From NCBI RefSeq assembly GCF_011405655.1, contig NZ_AP022829.1:2341001-2405000 (forward strand): DNA of 64,000 nucleotides, given 5' to 3'. Positions 17,423 through 26,780 of this stretch are shown piece by piece (within the stretch, counting starts at the first letter, position 1; every line of letters starts with the position of its first letter). Made by a program: the position numbers and the translations under genes. The notes beneath the pieces were generated by a model. It was not told the origin of the DNA, ran no database searches, and was given only the letters and a program-made list of their open reading frames with translations. Source of the stretch: Adlercreutzia hattorii. GTDB lineage: Bacteria; Actinomycetota; Coriobacteriia; Coriobacteriales; Eggerthellaceae.

Positions 17423-17451
17423 ATTGTAGCATAGAGCGTATATCTTTTCAG
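17423..17451 (-). promoter_or_regulatory. promoter of predicted antisense RNA
   Basis: On the minus strand, CTGAAA (17446-17451) and TACAAT (17423-17428) are separated by exactly 17 bases. They lie downstream of the stop codon of the ferredoxin gene, where no coding gene follows. Confidence 0.5.
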
Positions 17452-17470
17452 TCTAAAGATGCACGATTCG

Positions 17471-18856
17471 TCATGAACGCTCTGTAGCCGACTCTTCTTC
17501 CCCAGTGTCGTCAACTGGCTCGGAATCGTCTATCGCCTCGAGCTCATCGGCCGGCTCGGGATCGCCGGGCTCTTCGGCGTCGTCGGCCTCCCCGCCCTCC
17601 GCGGCAAGGGCGGCGTCTTCGGCCAGAAGGCGGTTGAACTCCTCCACGTCGTACAGCTCGCCGGTGTCGCTCAGCTCGTCCACCACGAGAATCTCGTCAG
17701 CGTCGTCCGCATCGCCGGCAAAGTCCTCGCCCCAGCCGTCCGCAACGCCGTAGTCCTTCATGCCGAAGCGCGCACGACCGCAACTCACGAGGCGCGGCTC
17801 GACATCCTCCGCCTCGTCGTCATCCGTCGTCTCGGCGTTGTACCAGTGGTACTCCTCCACGGGCACCGCGGCCAACGCGGCCGCAGCGGCAGCACCAGGC
17901 GTGGCGCCCTTTTTGGTGCGCAGGGCATTGCGACGGCGCAGAGCGGCCTGAAGAGCGCTCTCTTCCACGACCTCACGCGCATCGCCATCGGCACCCTCCC
18001 CGCCTTCGACACTCTCGTTGTCAAGCAGGGGGTTGAACGTGGCCATCGAGGCAGCAGCCGCCTCCGCCTCGGCAGTGCGCTGCTTGCGGGACTCAGAAAC
18101 CAAGCCCGCTACGGCGCCCGCAGCGGCAAGGCCGAGGACGCCCACGGACGCAGGACCGGCCGCCTTTACGGCATCGAGCCATTCCACCTCGCCGGTAGAC
18201 GCCAGCGCCTCGTGCATGGAACCACCCACACCGTACTTCATCACCTGCACTACATGGTGACCACCCTGCTCGCTCACACCGAGCACTGAAGCGTTGGCCC
18301 AGCCGCGCTCGCGCAGCACCGCCGCCCGCTCGTTGGCCCGGGACACCACGGCATCGCGGTCGTCGAAGGCCAGAGCGTCCAGCGGGCAGGCGGCGACGCA
18401 GGCCGGCACGGAACCTTCGGCCACCTCGGCCCCGCACCCGTCGCACAGGCAGAGTTCGCCGCGCTCTCCCCGATGGCGGGGAGCGTCGGCGGGACACACC
18501 ATAGCGCACAAGTGGCAGCCCACGCAGCGGGCCGCGTCCAGAGACACGAAACCCGTCTCGCCGCTCACCGCCAGCGCCCCGGTGGGGCACACTTCCGCGC
18601 AAGGCGCCTCGGCGCAGTGCACGCAGCCGGCGCGGGCCGCCTCCCACACGGTGCCGCCGTCGGCCAGCGTGCGCTCGAAGCGCGCCACGGCAAGCGGCGC
18701 CTCCTCGTCCAGCACGGCCGCCCGCCCGAACGCGCGCGCCGCCATATCCTCCGACGACGACGCAGGCCCGAGGCCGAAGCGGCCCTTGCAGGCAGCGACG
18801 CACGCCTGGCAGGCAGAGCACCGACTGCTGTCGAAAAGAATTGCCTTGACAGCCAT
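17471..18856 (-). CDS. formate-dehydrogenase-type iron-sulfur subunit (FdnH-like) with acidic tail
   Basis: A 461-residue electron-transfer subunit. Residues 1-180 carry four cysteine clusters (CSACQACVAAC, CVHCAEAPCAEVC, CVGCHLCAMVC, CDGCGAEV...C) as in FdnH/FdoH, each binding 4Fe-4S. A hydrophobic segment near residues 245-268 matches the C-terminal membrane anchor of FdnH. Beyond it, FdnH normally ends; here almost 190 more residues follow, ending in about 100 very acidic residues. The start at 18856 has AGGGGGAG upstream and is 10 bases past the large-subunit stop. No cytochrome b subunit is adjacent. Confidence 0.85.
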   Translation of the reverse strand: MAVKAILFDSSRCSACQACVAACKGRFGLGPASSSEDMAARAFGRAAVLDEEAPLAVARFERTLADGGTVWEAARAGCVHCAEAPCAEVCPTGALAVSGETGFVSLDAARCVGCHLCAMVCPADAPRHRGERGELCLCDGCGAEVAEGSVPACVAACPLDALAFDDRDAVVSRANERAAVLRERGWANASVLGVSEQGGHHVVQVMKYGVGGSMHEALASTGEVEWLDAVKAAGPASVGVLGLAAAGAVAGLVSESRKQRTAEAEAAAASMATFNPLLDNESVEGGEGADGDAREVVEESALQAALRRRNALRTKKGATPGAAAAAALAAVPVEEYHWYNAETTDDDEAEDVEPRLVSCGRARFGMKDYGVADGWGEDFAGDADDADEILVVDELSDTGELYDVEEFNRLLAEDAALAAEGGEADDAEEPGDPEPADELEAIDDSEPVDDTGEEESATERS

Positions 18857-18866
18857 GATGCTCCCC

Positions 18867-21800
18867 CTAAGCCTTCTCGATATCGACCAGGAAACCCTTG
18901 ACATCGCGGGCCGCCCCCACGGGGCTTTCCGCCGCAGGGGCCAAAACGCCCCACATGGCCGCCGCGGCGTCCTCGCTGCCGAGGGCCATGCCGTTCAAGC
19001 ACACATAGTGGCCCTCGTTGCCTTCGCATTGGAAGGGACGGATACGGTCGGTGACGAGCACCGGCGCCTCCGCGGATCCGCGCTCGTTGAACACGCGGGC
19101 CCACTTCCCCGTGGCCAGGCCGCGAATGCGAGCCAAACTCGCCGACATTTCCACGAAGCAGCCGGGCTCCGCGGCAGCCAGCGTCTCGCTCAGGGCGCGC
19201 CGAGCGCCGTCGCGGCCGTCCGAGCCGTTGATGACCGCCGCAATGGGATAGGCCGCGCGATCCGCCTGCATAGAGGAGTAGTCCGGCGCCAGCGCATCGG
19301 CCACGGCGGCATCCACCGCCCCGTCGTCGCCTGCGGCACCGGGTGCCTTCGCGGCGGCCGCCAGCAGCACCGGAGAGGCGTAAGCCCCGTTCAGGCGATT
19401 GTTCAACGGGGACTCCAACGGTTCGTAGTGCTCGGGCACAGGCCCGTCGCCCAACCGGTCGGACACCAAAAGCCCCACCTGTTCCCAGGTACCGGGGAAG
19501 GCCTGGTTGTCCGGCTCGAGCCATCGTCCGTCGCGCAGAATCGGGAAGTCGGGCGCATCGATGCAGGCCCAGCTCTCCCCCTCCCAAGTAAGGAGATTGC
19601 GCTCGCGCACCCAGGGCTGGCCCGCCAAGTTCGCGCTCGCCCGGTTGCCGCGCACCCGCACGTTGCCGGGCCACGTGAAGCCCCAGCCGGGGAAAAGCCC
19701 CAGACCGCTCTCGTCGGCACCGTCGCGACGTCCCACGGGTTGCTCGGCCGCATCAGCCGCACTGGCGCCGTTCGACCACAGCCCCGCCAGGAAAGCCGCG
19801 CCGCAGGCCGTCGAGCCGTCGGCGCGCAGCCCGTCGGCACCTTCCAAAAGCACCAGCTCGCCGCCGTCCCAGTCGCTGTCCTCGACGACATAGCCGTTCA
19901 TCGCCCAGGCCACCTTCACCAGATCGATGCTGTCGGATGTCACGTAGTCCCACCGGGCCTTAAGGATCGGATCCGTCGCCGCACCGCCCTTGGTGTCGTA
20001 CAGGTTGAACACGCGCTCCCACATATCGCCGATGATGGCAGCGTCCGTGCGGCTCTCGGCCGCCGGCTCAACCGCCGCCTCAGCATGCTGCAGAAGGCGG
20101 CCGCCGCTCGCCCGGATGCCGGCCTTCTCGAAGCCGAGGACGCTTGGCAGCTGGAACACCGTCGTCTGCTGCTGGGAAGGATCCTCCACCCGTTCCCAAA
20201 ACGTAGCCGTGAGGTTCGGCGAGCCGTCGGTCACGACGAGCCACGCTAGGCGCCCCACGTCGTCGGCCGTAACGCCCGAAGACGCGCTCCCCACCAGATC
20301 GGCGCCCCACAGGAAACACCCCTGCAGCAAGCCTGTGCACAGCGCCTCGCTGAACGACGCACCGCCAGCCGGTGCCTTGGGCAGCCAATCGTAGCCGTAG
20401 TCGTTGTCGAAGGCCGCCTCCTCGCCCCACCACTCACGCAGGGCCGACACCAGGGCACGGGGCCGCAGTGAACCCGCGCCGGCCGGCTCGGTGTGGGCCT
20501 CGAGCCACGCCTGGAGCGTCGTCTCGCCCTCGGTGGGCCAGGGAAGATCGCCGCAGAACATGTCCGGCGAAAGCCCCATGGCATCGGCCAGCCCCTCATT
20601 CGCAGCGCCCCCCCAGGTAGGAGATGCCGCCCCCGGGCACGCCGATGTTGCCGAGCAGCAGCTGCACCACAGCGGCCGCGCGCGCCGCCTGGGCCCCCGT
20701 GCCGTGCTGCACGAGACCGGGCCCGGCCAGCACCTTGCCCGCCCCCTCCACCGCGCCCGTGGCCGCGAAGGCCCCGTAGGCGCGCTCGAGCAGCGACCGC
20801 TCCACGCCGCAGACGGTGGCCACCGTGTCCAAGTCGTAGCGGGCGAGAAACTCCTGCAGGCGCACCCAGGCGCAAGCCGGGTCCTGCAGCGTGATATTGC
20901 GCTCGCAGCGCGGCTGGGACGGCACGGCCCAGGCAGGGACGCCCTCACCGCGCACCCAGGAGAACTCGCCGTCGAAGCGCATGTTCCACGTGTCGAAGCC
21001 GTCGGTCTGATAGCCCCAACTGGTCTTGTCGTAGGTGCCGGTCATGGGATCCCAGCCGAAGAAGGCGCCGCTTGACGCGTCGAAGGAGAAGGCGGGGTCC
21101 ATGAGGTAGGAGGCGTTGGTGAAATTCAGCACGTACTCGGGCTGCCAGAGGGAATTGTCCATGGCGTATTTGGCCAGCCCCCCGAGAAACGCGATGTCGG
21201 TGCCGGGGCGGATGGGCACGTGGATGTCGGCCATCTCGGCCGAGGCCGAGCGCAGCGGATCCACGGCGATCCAAAGCGCGCCCGCATCCCGGGCACGCTC
21301 GATCCAGCGAAGGGAGAGCGGCTGGCTTGTGGCAACATCGGCACCCAGAGTGAGCAGGCAGCCCGTGTTCGCGATATCGCTCCAGAGCCCGTCGGGCTCG
21401 GCGATGCCGAGGGTCGCGGCGACACCGGCTGCGAAGGCACGCCGACCGAAAGCCGCTTCGGAGTCGATGTTCACCACGCCCCAGGATCGCAGCGCCTTGG
21501 CGAGCAGGAACTGCTCCTCAGCCACAAGGCGCGCGCCGCCGAAGCTGCCGATGGCCCGAGTGCACATGACCGGCACGCCGCGGGGACGCTTCCGGGCGCC
21601 GTAGTCGTTGTCGCCGTAGCCATCGTCGCCGTAGCCGCCGCGGTCGCTCCAGTCCCATTCGTCGAAGTCCGTCTCGCCCTGCGCCTCATCGTCGGCCTCC
21701 ACGCCCTCGATGCTCTCTTCGAAGGTGGCGTCCCGCGTGTCCTTCACCAAGTTGGCGATCTCATCCAGTGCGCGATCCCAGGAGATGTCCTCCCATGCAT

Positions 21801-22257
21801 CCGACCCGGCGCGACGCACCCGCGGCGAGGTCAAGCGCCCCGGACTGGCCGTCGTCGCGCCTTCGCTCGCGGCGTCGTTGCCGCCCGCGCCATTGCCACC
21901 ATCGCCACCGGCGCCGTCCTCGGTCGCCCCTTCGGGCGCCTTCCACAAGTCGGTCAGCGCCTGAGCGCGCAGGCAGAGCCGCCCTTCAGAGAACGGATTC
22001 GCGCCGTCGCCGCGCACCGCCGCCACCCGCCCGTCCTCCACCTCGAGCACCAGTGTGCAGGCGCCCGGACACTCCTCGCAGACGACGACCGGCCCCGCAG
22101 GGGCCGCAGGCTCTTCGGCCGGCGCCTCGTCGGTGCCGGCGGGCTCTTCGGCGACCTCTTCGTCGGCCCAGGCTCGATTCGGATCCAAACCCCATGCCGC
22201 GCTTCCCGCCGCCACGGCTCCGGCGCCGGCCAGAAAGCCTCTCCGCGTCAATTTCAT
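18867..22257 (-). pseudogene. FdnG-like molybdopterin oxidoreductase, frameshifted at G7 and lacking Sec/Cys ligand
   Basis: Large subunit of the formate-dehydrogenase-N type. The Tat leader is MKLTRRGFLAGAGAVAAG, and the cluster motif CEECPGAC...GRLC is present. Blocks TDIAFLGGLAKYAMD, LLLGNIGVPGGG, YGYDWLPKAP and ESGLGLFPGWGFTWPGN match E. coli FdnG in order. The frame stops at 20596 just after seven G (minus strand, near 20608-20614). Removing one G joins it to the frame that runs on to 18867, restoring LGG-AANEGLADAMG. Where FdnG has DNQARVUHGP, this protein has DSEAAFGRRA: Gly replaces the selenocysteine and Arg the histidine. The formate site therefore looks lost. The frameshift may be a sequencing error, phase variation or decay. 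Confidence 0.8.
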
Positions 22258-22524
22258 GGACGAACGTCTCCTTCGCACAGGCCCGCGTCCTGCTAGCGCA
22301 AGCCTATTCACACCCTGTCTCTTAGAACCTTCATTTTCACACAAGAGACCGTCGTGCGGACGCTCAAAAACCCCGAGCGCGCGCCGTAGGCGAGATGCCC
22401 ACAAATTGTCCACGATTGCGGCGCTGATCTGCCCATTGATGAGGTTTATCCTCGTCTTTTCCCATTGGAAACATTCGCCCCCTAACCTAAGCGCATCAGA
22501 AAACCGCACCATGAAGGAGGCCCC

Positions 22525-23760
22525 ATGGCCCGCATCAATCGCAACTACGAGAAGCTGCCCGGCAGCTACCTGTTCTCGGAAATCGCCCGGCGCACCGCCG
22601 CCTACCAGGAAGCGAACCCCGACGCGCGCCTCATCAAGATGGGCATCGGCGACGTCACCCGCCCGCTCGCCCCGGCCGTCGTCGCCGCCATGCACGCCGC
22701 CGTAGACGACCTCGCCGCCGCCGAGACCTTCCACGGCTACGGCCCCGAGCAGGGCTACGCCTTTTTGCGCGACGCCATCGCCGAGCACGACTTCGCCGCC
22801 CGCAACATCGCCATCGACCCCGACGAGATCTTCATCTCGGACGGCGCCAAAAGCGACTGCGGCAACATCGGCGACATCTTCGCCGAGGACAACGTCGTGG
22901 CCGTGTGCGACCCGGTCTACCCCGTTTACGTGGACACCAACGCCATGGCCGGCCGCGCCGGCGACTACGACACGGACACCGAGCGCTGGACGAACATCGT
23001 CTACATGCCCACTACCGCCGAGAACGACTTCACGCCAGCCCTGCCCGACGCGCCCGTCGACCTCATCTACCTCTGCTCGCCGAACAACCCCACGGGCACG
23101 GTGCTTTCCCGCGAGGCCCTGCAAAGATGGGTCGATTACGCCAACGCCACGGATGCCGTCATCCTCTTCGACGCCGCCTACGAGCGCTTCATCGCCGACC
23201 CCGCCATCCCCCACTCCATCTACGAAATTCCCGGCGCGAAGACGTGCGCCATCGAGCTCCGCAGCTTCTCGAAGACCGCCGGCTTCACCGGGGCCCGCTG
23301 CGGCTACACCGTGGTGCCGCGTGACCTGGTACGCGAGGGGCAGAGCTTAAACGCCATGTGGAACCGCCGCCAGACCACCAAGTTCAACGGCGCCTCCTAC
23401 GTCATCCAGCGGGGCGCGGCGGCCATCTACACTCCGGAGGGGGCGGCCCAGGTGGACGAGACGATCGACTTCTACCGCGCCAACGCCCGCACGATAAAGG
23501 AGGGCCTGGCGGCGGCCGGCCTTGAGGTGTACGGCGCCGACAACAGCCCGTACGTGTGGTGCCGCACCCCTAACGGCACCGGCTCCTGGGACTTTTTCAA
23601 CCGCCTTCTGGAAGAGGCCAACGTCATCACCACCCCCGGCGCCGGGTTCGGGCCGGCCGGCGAGGGCTACATCCGCCTGACCGCCTTCGGCGACGCGGAC
23701 GACACGCGCGAGGCCGTCGAGCGCATCAAGCGGATGCTCGATGCCGAGAGTCGCGACTAG
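22525..23760 (+). CDS. dapL: LL-diaminopimelate aminotransferase DapL
   Basis: A 411-residue PLP-dependent class I aminotransferase. It makes LL-diaminopimelate directly from tetrahydrodipicolinate for lysine and peptidoglycan. The N-terminus [31 protein letters not shown], the [10 protein letters not shown] motif and the PLP lysine in [12 protein letters not shown] fit DapL closely. A good GAAGGAGG site lies upstream of the ATG. It is a single gene, divergent from the formate-dehydrogenase-like operon. Confidence 0.95.
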   Translation: MARINRNYEKLPGSYLFSEIARRTAAYQEANPDARLIKMGIGDVTRPLAPAVVAAMHAAVDDLAAAETFHGYGPEQGYAFLRDAIAEHDFAARNIAIDPDEIFISDGAKSDCGNIGDIFAEDNVVAVCDPVYPVYVDTNAMAGRAGDYDTDTERWTNIVYMPTTAENDFTPALPDAPVDLIYLCSPNNPTGTVLSREALQRWVDYANATDAVILFDAAYERFIADPAIPHSIYEIPGAKTCAIELRSFSKTAGFTGARCGYTVVPRDLVREGQSLNAMWNRRQTTKFNGASYVIQRGAAAIYTPEGAAQVDETIDFYRANARTIKEGLAAAGLEVYGADNSPYVWCRTPNGTGSWDFFNRLLEEANVITTPGAGFGPAGEGYIRLTAFGDADDTREAVERIKRMLDAESRD

Positions 23761-23920
23761 CCGAAGCGCACCACGGAACCGGCGCTCAGTCGAGCCCGCG
23801 CGCCGTTTGCTGACGCTTGTCAACAAACGCTCCACAATTGATCGCCGATGACGCGACTCAACAATTCGCCGCTATACTGGTCACCATCGCATTGACCGCA
23901 TCGATTCAAGGAGAGACACC

Positions 23921-24871
23921 ATGAACACCAACCATGCGAAGGCCATCAAGGGCATGAGCATTGCCAATATCGTGCTCGCAGCCCTCGGCATTTTCGGCAT
24001 GCTCATCGCTTGGGCAGGCCTCGGCGTCGGCGGCGCCGCCATTTCCGGCTCCGGCTACGACTACTTCTACACCGACGACGGCCTCTATTTCACCACCGAT
24101 GACGTGTCAGTGCTGCTCGGCATGCTGGGCTTCCTCGTCTTCCTCGTGATCGTCTGCGCCGTGCTCATTCTCATCGCCGGCATCCTCGGCGTGCGCGGCG
24201 CGGCCAAGCCCGACAAACTGCGCGGCATCATGATCTGGAACATCGTCGCCGCCGTGGTGAGCCTTCTCTCCTGCTGCTGGGTGTCGCTCGTGCTCTGCAT
24301 CATCGTGGCCGTGTTCGCCAACAAGGATCGCGCCCTGTACGCCGCCGCGCCGGCGCCCGCGGCTCCCTACGGCTACGCGCCGGCCGCTGCGCCTGTCGCA
24401 CCGGTAGCCCCGCAGCAGCCCGTGCAGCCCGCAGCCGCTGCGCCCCAGCAGCCTGCCGCTCCGGCCGCCGCTGTTCCCGTGGCCGCTGCCGTGGCCGCCG
24501 AGGCCGTTGCCGGCGCAGTGATGCCCGCCACGGCCGCTACGGCCCCTGCGGCAGAAGTCGTCGCCACCGAACAGGTCGTCGCGGCCGAGCCCGCAGCAGA
24601 CGAACCCGTAGCTGCCGTCGCGGAGGAGACGGTCGCCGAGCCCGTCCCCGCCGCCGTGGTGGAAACGGTCGAGGAGGACACCTTCGCCCCGGCCGAGACT
24701 CCCGAGGAAGCCGCCGAGGCCGCAGCCGAGCCGGCCATCGTCCTGCCTGACAACTACATCGAAGACGCCCAGGCCGGCGTAGCCGTCGTCGAGGAGATCT
24801 CCTCCGACGCCGACACCGCAGCCGCCGACACTGCGACCGACGACGCCGACAACGACAAGCCCACCGCCTAA
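23921..24871 (+). CDS. membrane protein with long Ala/Pro-rich acidic tail
   Basis: A 316-residue protein with three clear membrane helices (about residues 12-38, 62-90 and 101-130). The rest, residues 140-316, is low-complexity Ala/Pro/Val, turning acidic towards the end. The membrane half resembles small DUF4190-like proteins, but I cannot assign it firmly. A GGAGAGAC ribosome site precedes the ATG, and a strong terminator follows. The tail probably lies in the cytoplasm or wall region; its role is unknown. Confidence 0.8.
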   Translation: MNTNHAKAIKGMSIANIVLAALGIFGMLIAWAGLGVGGAAISGSGYDYFYTDDGLYFTTDDVSVLLGMLGFLVFLVIVCAVLILIAGILGVRGAAKPDKLRGIMIWNIVAAVVSLLSCCWVSLVLCIIVAVFANKDRALYAAAPAPAAPYGYAPAAAPVAPVAPQQPVQPAAAAPQQPAAPAAAVPVAAAVAAEAVAGAVMPATAATAPAAEVVATEQVVAAEPAADEPVAAVAEETVAEPVPAAVVETVEEDTFAPAETPEEAAEAAAEPAIVLPDNYIEDAQAGVAVVEEISSDADTAAADTATDDADNDKPTA

Positions 24872-24917
24872 CTTCGACTCGCGGGCAAGCCACATCGCTG
24901 CCGCCATCACCCGCCAC

Positions 24918-24956
24918 GAAGGCCCTCCCACTCTATAGCCGGAGGGCCTTCTCTTT
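24918..24956 (+). terminator. rho-independent terminator
   Basis: An 11-base perfect stem GAAGGCCCTCC / GGAGGGCCTTC (24918-24928 and 24941-24951) followed by TCTTTCTT. Confidence 0.85.
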
Positions 24957-24966
24957 CTTGGAACGA

Positions 24967-25027
24967 TCTTCTCTCTTTTTTTCTCTCTCTTTCTTTCTCT
25001 TTCCCTTTCTCTTTCCCTTTCTTTCTC
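24967..25027. repeat. 61-base pure polypyrimidine tract
   Basis: An uninterrupted C/T run with tandem CTTT and CCCTTT units, partly mirror-symmetric. It stands out in this GC-rich DNA. Confidence 0.9.
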
Positions 25028-25094
25028 GAACCGATCTCCTCTTGCCCCAAATCGGCGCATATACCCCATCCACCCGCAGAGCACCGTTCGCTAA

Positions 25095-25260
25095 CCCGTA
25101 GCACGAGAGGGGTTTTTGCCAGGCCACCGCAGCCTTCCCGACAAAAAGCCCCCTCTGGCTGCGGGTCGAAACTCAAAAAGGGGCAAAAACCCGTAGCCAG
25201 ACGTGGGTTTTTGCCAAAGCAGCATAGCCCGAGGGCCCAAAATGTCGCAAACGGGAAACG
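25095..25260. repeat. cluster of GTAGC/GTTTTTGCC hairpin repeats
   Basis: Hairpin 1 (25095-25165) pairs CCCGTAGC...GAGGGG with its near complement ending GCTGCGGG. Hairpin 2 is a perfect GGCAAAAACCC / GGGTTTTTGCC pair (25182-25192 and 25204-25214). Related hairpins occur at 62971-63041 and 63121-63190. Confidence 0.7.
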
Positions 25261-25645
25261 GCGATGGCAGAAAACCGTCTCAGGCTACGGATGGGTGCGC
25301 AACCGCAGGCGGTCAACGCCGTCTGCTTGCCTTCCCATCTTCTCTGCCAAAGCGCCCGCAATCGGCGGCGGCGAGCAGGATAGTTACCGAACTGCTTCGG
25401 AAAGGCTACGGGGCGGGGACTTGCCCACCTGGAGAGAGACCTATAATCGACCCATGAGACAACGCGCGCCCGCGCCAACGGCACCAGTGGCGGCGTCAAC
25501 AGCCGCGCCGGTGGCGGCACCAGCGGCGGCATCGGCGCCAGCGCAGCAGCCACAACAACGGCCGCACCAGTAGCAACGGCGCCCATAATACAGCGAGGCG
25601 CGCCGACCCAAGAGGCACAAGCGCAAACCATCAGGGGTGAGAGTC

Positions 25646-26755
25646 ATGAACCGCGAGAGGGAAATCGTCAAGGCGAGCGTATACGGCATTATCGGCAATG
25701 TGCTGCTCGTCGCCTTCAAGATGGCCGTCGGGTTCATGTCCCATTCCATCGCCATCATCTTGGACGGCGTGAACAACGCCACCGACGCCTTGTCCTCCAT
25801 CGTCACCATCGTGGGCACGAAGCTCGCCGGGCGCCGGCCCGACCGCCACCACCCCTTCGGCTACGGCCGCGTGGAGTACCTCACCAGCGTCGTCATCGCC
25901 ATCATCATCCTCGTGGCCGGCTTCATCTCCCTGCGCGAATCCATCGACAAGATCATCCACCCCGGCGCGCCCAGCTACTCGGCCATCACCATCATCGTCA
26001 TCGTGGTGGCCATCCTCGCGAAGATCGCCATCGGCATCATGTTCAAGCGCTTCGGCGACAAGACGAACTCCGAGGCCCTCATCGCTTCGGGCATTGATTC
26101 CAACTACGACGCGGTGCTCTCGGCCGGCACGCTCGTGGTAGCGGCGGCCCAGAACTTCTGGGGCCTGAACATCGACGGCGCCGTGGGCCTCATCATCTCG
26201 CTTGTGGTTCTGAAGGCCGGCTTCGAAGTGCTCGGCGACGCCCTCTCGCCGCTTATCGGCGGCCCGGAGGACAAGAAGCTCGTCGACGACATCATCGCCT
26301 ACACCAACAGTTTCCCCGATGTGCGCGGCACCTACGACGTGGTGCTGGACAACTTCGGCCCCAACGAAGTCTTGGGCTCGGTGCACATCGAGGTGCCCGA
26401 CGATATGTGCGCCCGCGACATCCACGCCCTCACCCGCCAGATCAGCGAAGGACTCACCGAGAAGTTCGGCATCCTCACCACCGTGGGCATTTACGCCGAG
26501 AACACCACCGGCGCCTTCGCCCCTCTGCATGCCGACCTCGACGCCCTCGCGAAAAGCGACCCGGCGATCCTGCAGGTGCACGGCTTCTACGTAGACGAGA
26601 AAACCTCGACCGTCTACTTCGATTTGGTCATAGGCTTTAAGGCCGACGACGACGCCATCCGCGACAAAATAATCGCCCATCTGAAGGAAAAATATCCCGA
26701 TTACACCTACAATGTCGTCATCGACCACGATTACGAAGACGATCAGCCAACGTAG
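25646..26755 (+). CDS. cation diffusion facilitator (CDF) metal exporter
   Basis: A 369-residue CDF transporter that exports divalent metal ions, typically zinc, iron or manganese, by proton antiport. Six membrane helices lie in residues 12-210. The metal-site residues are in DGVNNATDALSS (helix 2), and HPFGYGRVEY follows at the helix 2-3 loop; SNYDAVLSAG marks helix 5. A cytoplasmic ferredoxin-like domain starts near residue 215, and about 85 further residues extend beyond the usual end. Metal specificity cannot be read. The ATG at 25646 follows GGGGTGAG. The WYL regulator starts 25 bases downstream and may control it. Confidence 0.92.
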   Translation: MNREREIVKASVYGIIGNVLLVAFKMAVGFMSHSIAIILDGVNNATDALSSIVTIVGTKLAGRRPDRHHPFGYGRVEYLTSVVIAIIILVAGFISLRESIDKIIHPGAPSYSAITIIVIVVAILAKIAIGIMFKRFGDKTNSEALIASGIDSNYDAVLSAGTLVVAAAQNFWGLNIDGAVGLIISLVVLKAGFEVLGDALSPLIGGPEDKKLVDDIIAYTNSFPDVRGTYDVVLDNFGPNEVLGSVHIEVPDDMCARDIHALTRQISEGLTEKFGILTTVGIYAENTTGAFAPLHADLDALAKSDPAILQVHGFYVDEKTSTVYFDLVIGFKADDDAIRDKIIAHLKEKYPDYTYNVVIDHDYEDDQPT

Positions 26756-26780
26756 GCGATCGTGGGGAAAGGGGCGCGCG

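Larger units (their letters stand above)
24872..25645. other. 774-base intergenic region rich in repeats
   Basis: Contains a terminator (24918-24956), a 61-base pyrimidine tract (24967-25027), a cluster of GTAGC/GTTTTTGCC hairpins (25095-25260) and a TATAAT box at 25442-25447 that may start the CDF transcript. The open frames here have repetitive composition and no ribosome site, so I call no gene. Confidence 0.65.

Noticed and set aside
18294-20249. A 651-codon plus-strand frame opposite the formate-dehydrogenase-like genes
   Set aside because: GC-rich antisense shadow with biased Arg/Ala composition.
20596-22257. TGA at 20596 as a selenocysteine codon
   Set aside because: It lies at the G7 frameshift, not at the FdnG Sec position, and reading through it leads into a wrong frame.
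24967-25260. Possible CRISPR or tandem-repeat array
   Set aside because: Repeats are hairpins of varied sequence without regular spacing, spacers or cas genes.
25211-25573. A 120-codon plus-strand frame in the repeat-rich gap
   Set aside because: No ribosome site; it translates repeats and an Ala/Pro run.
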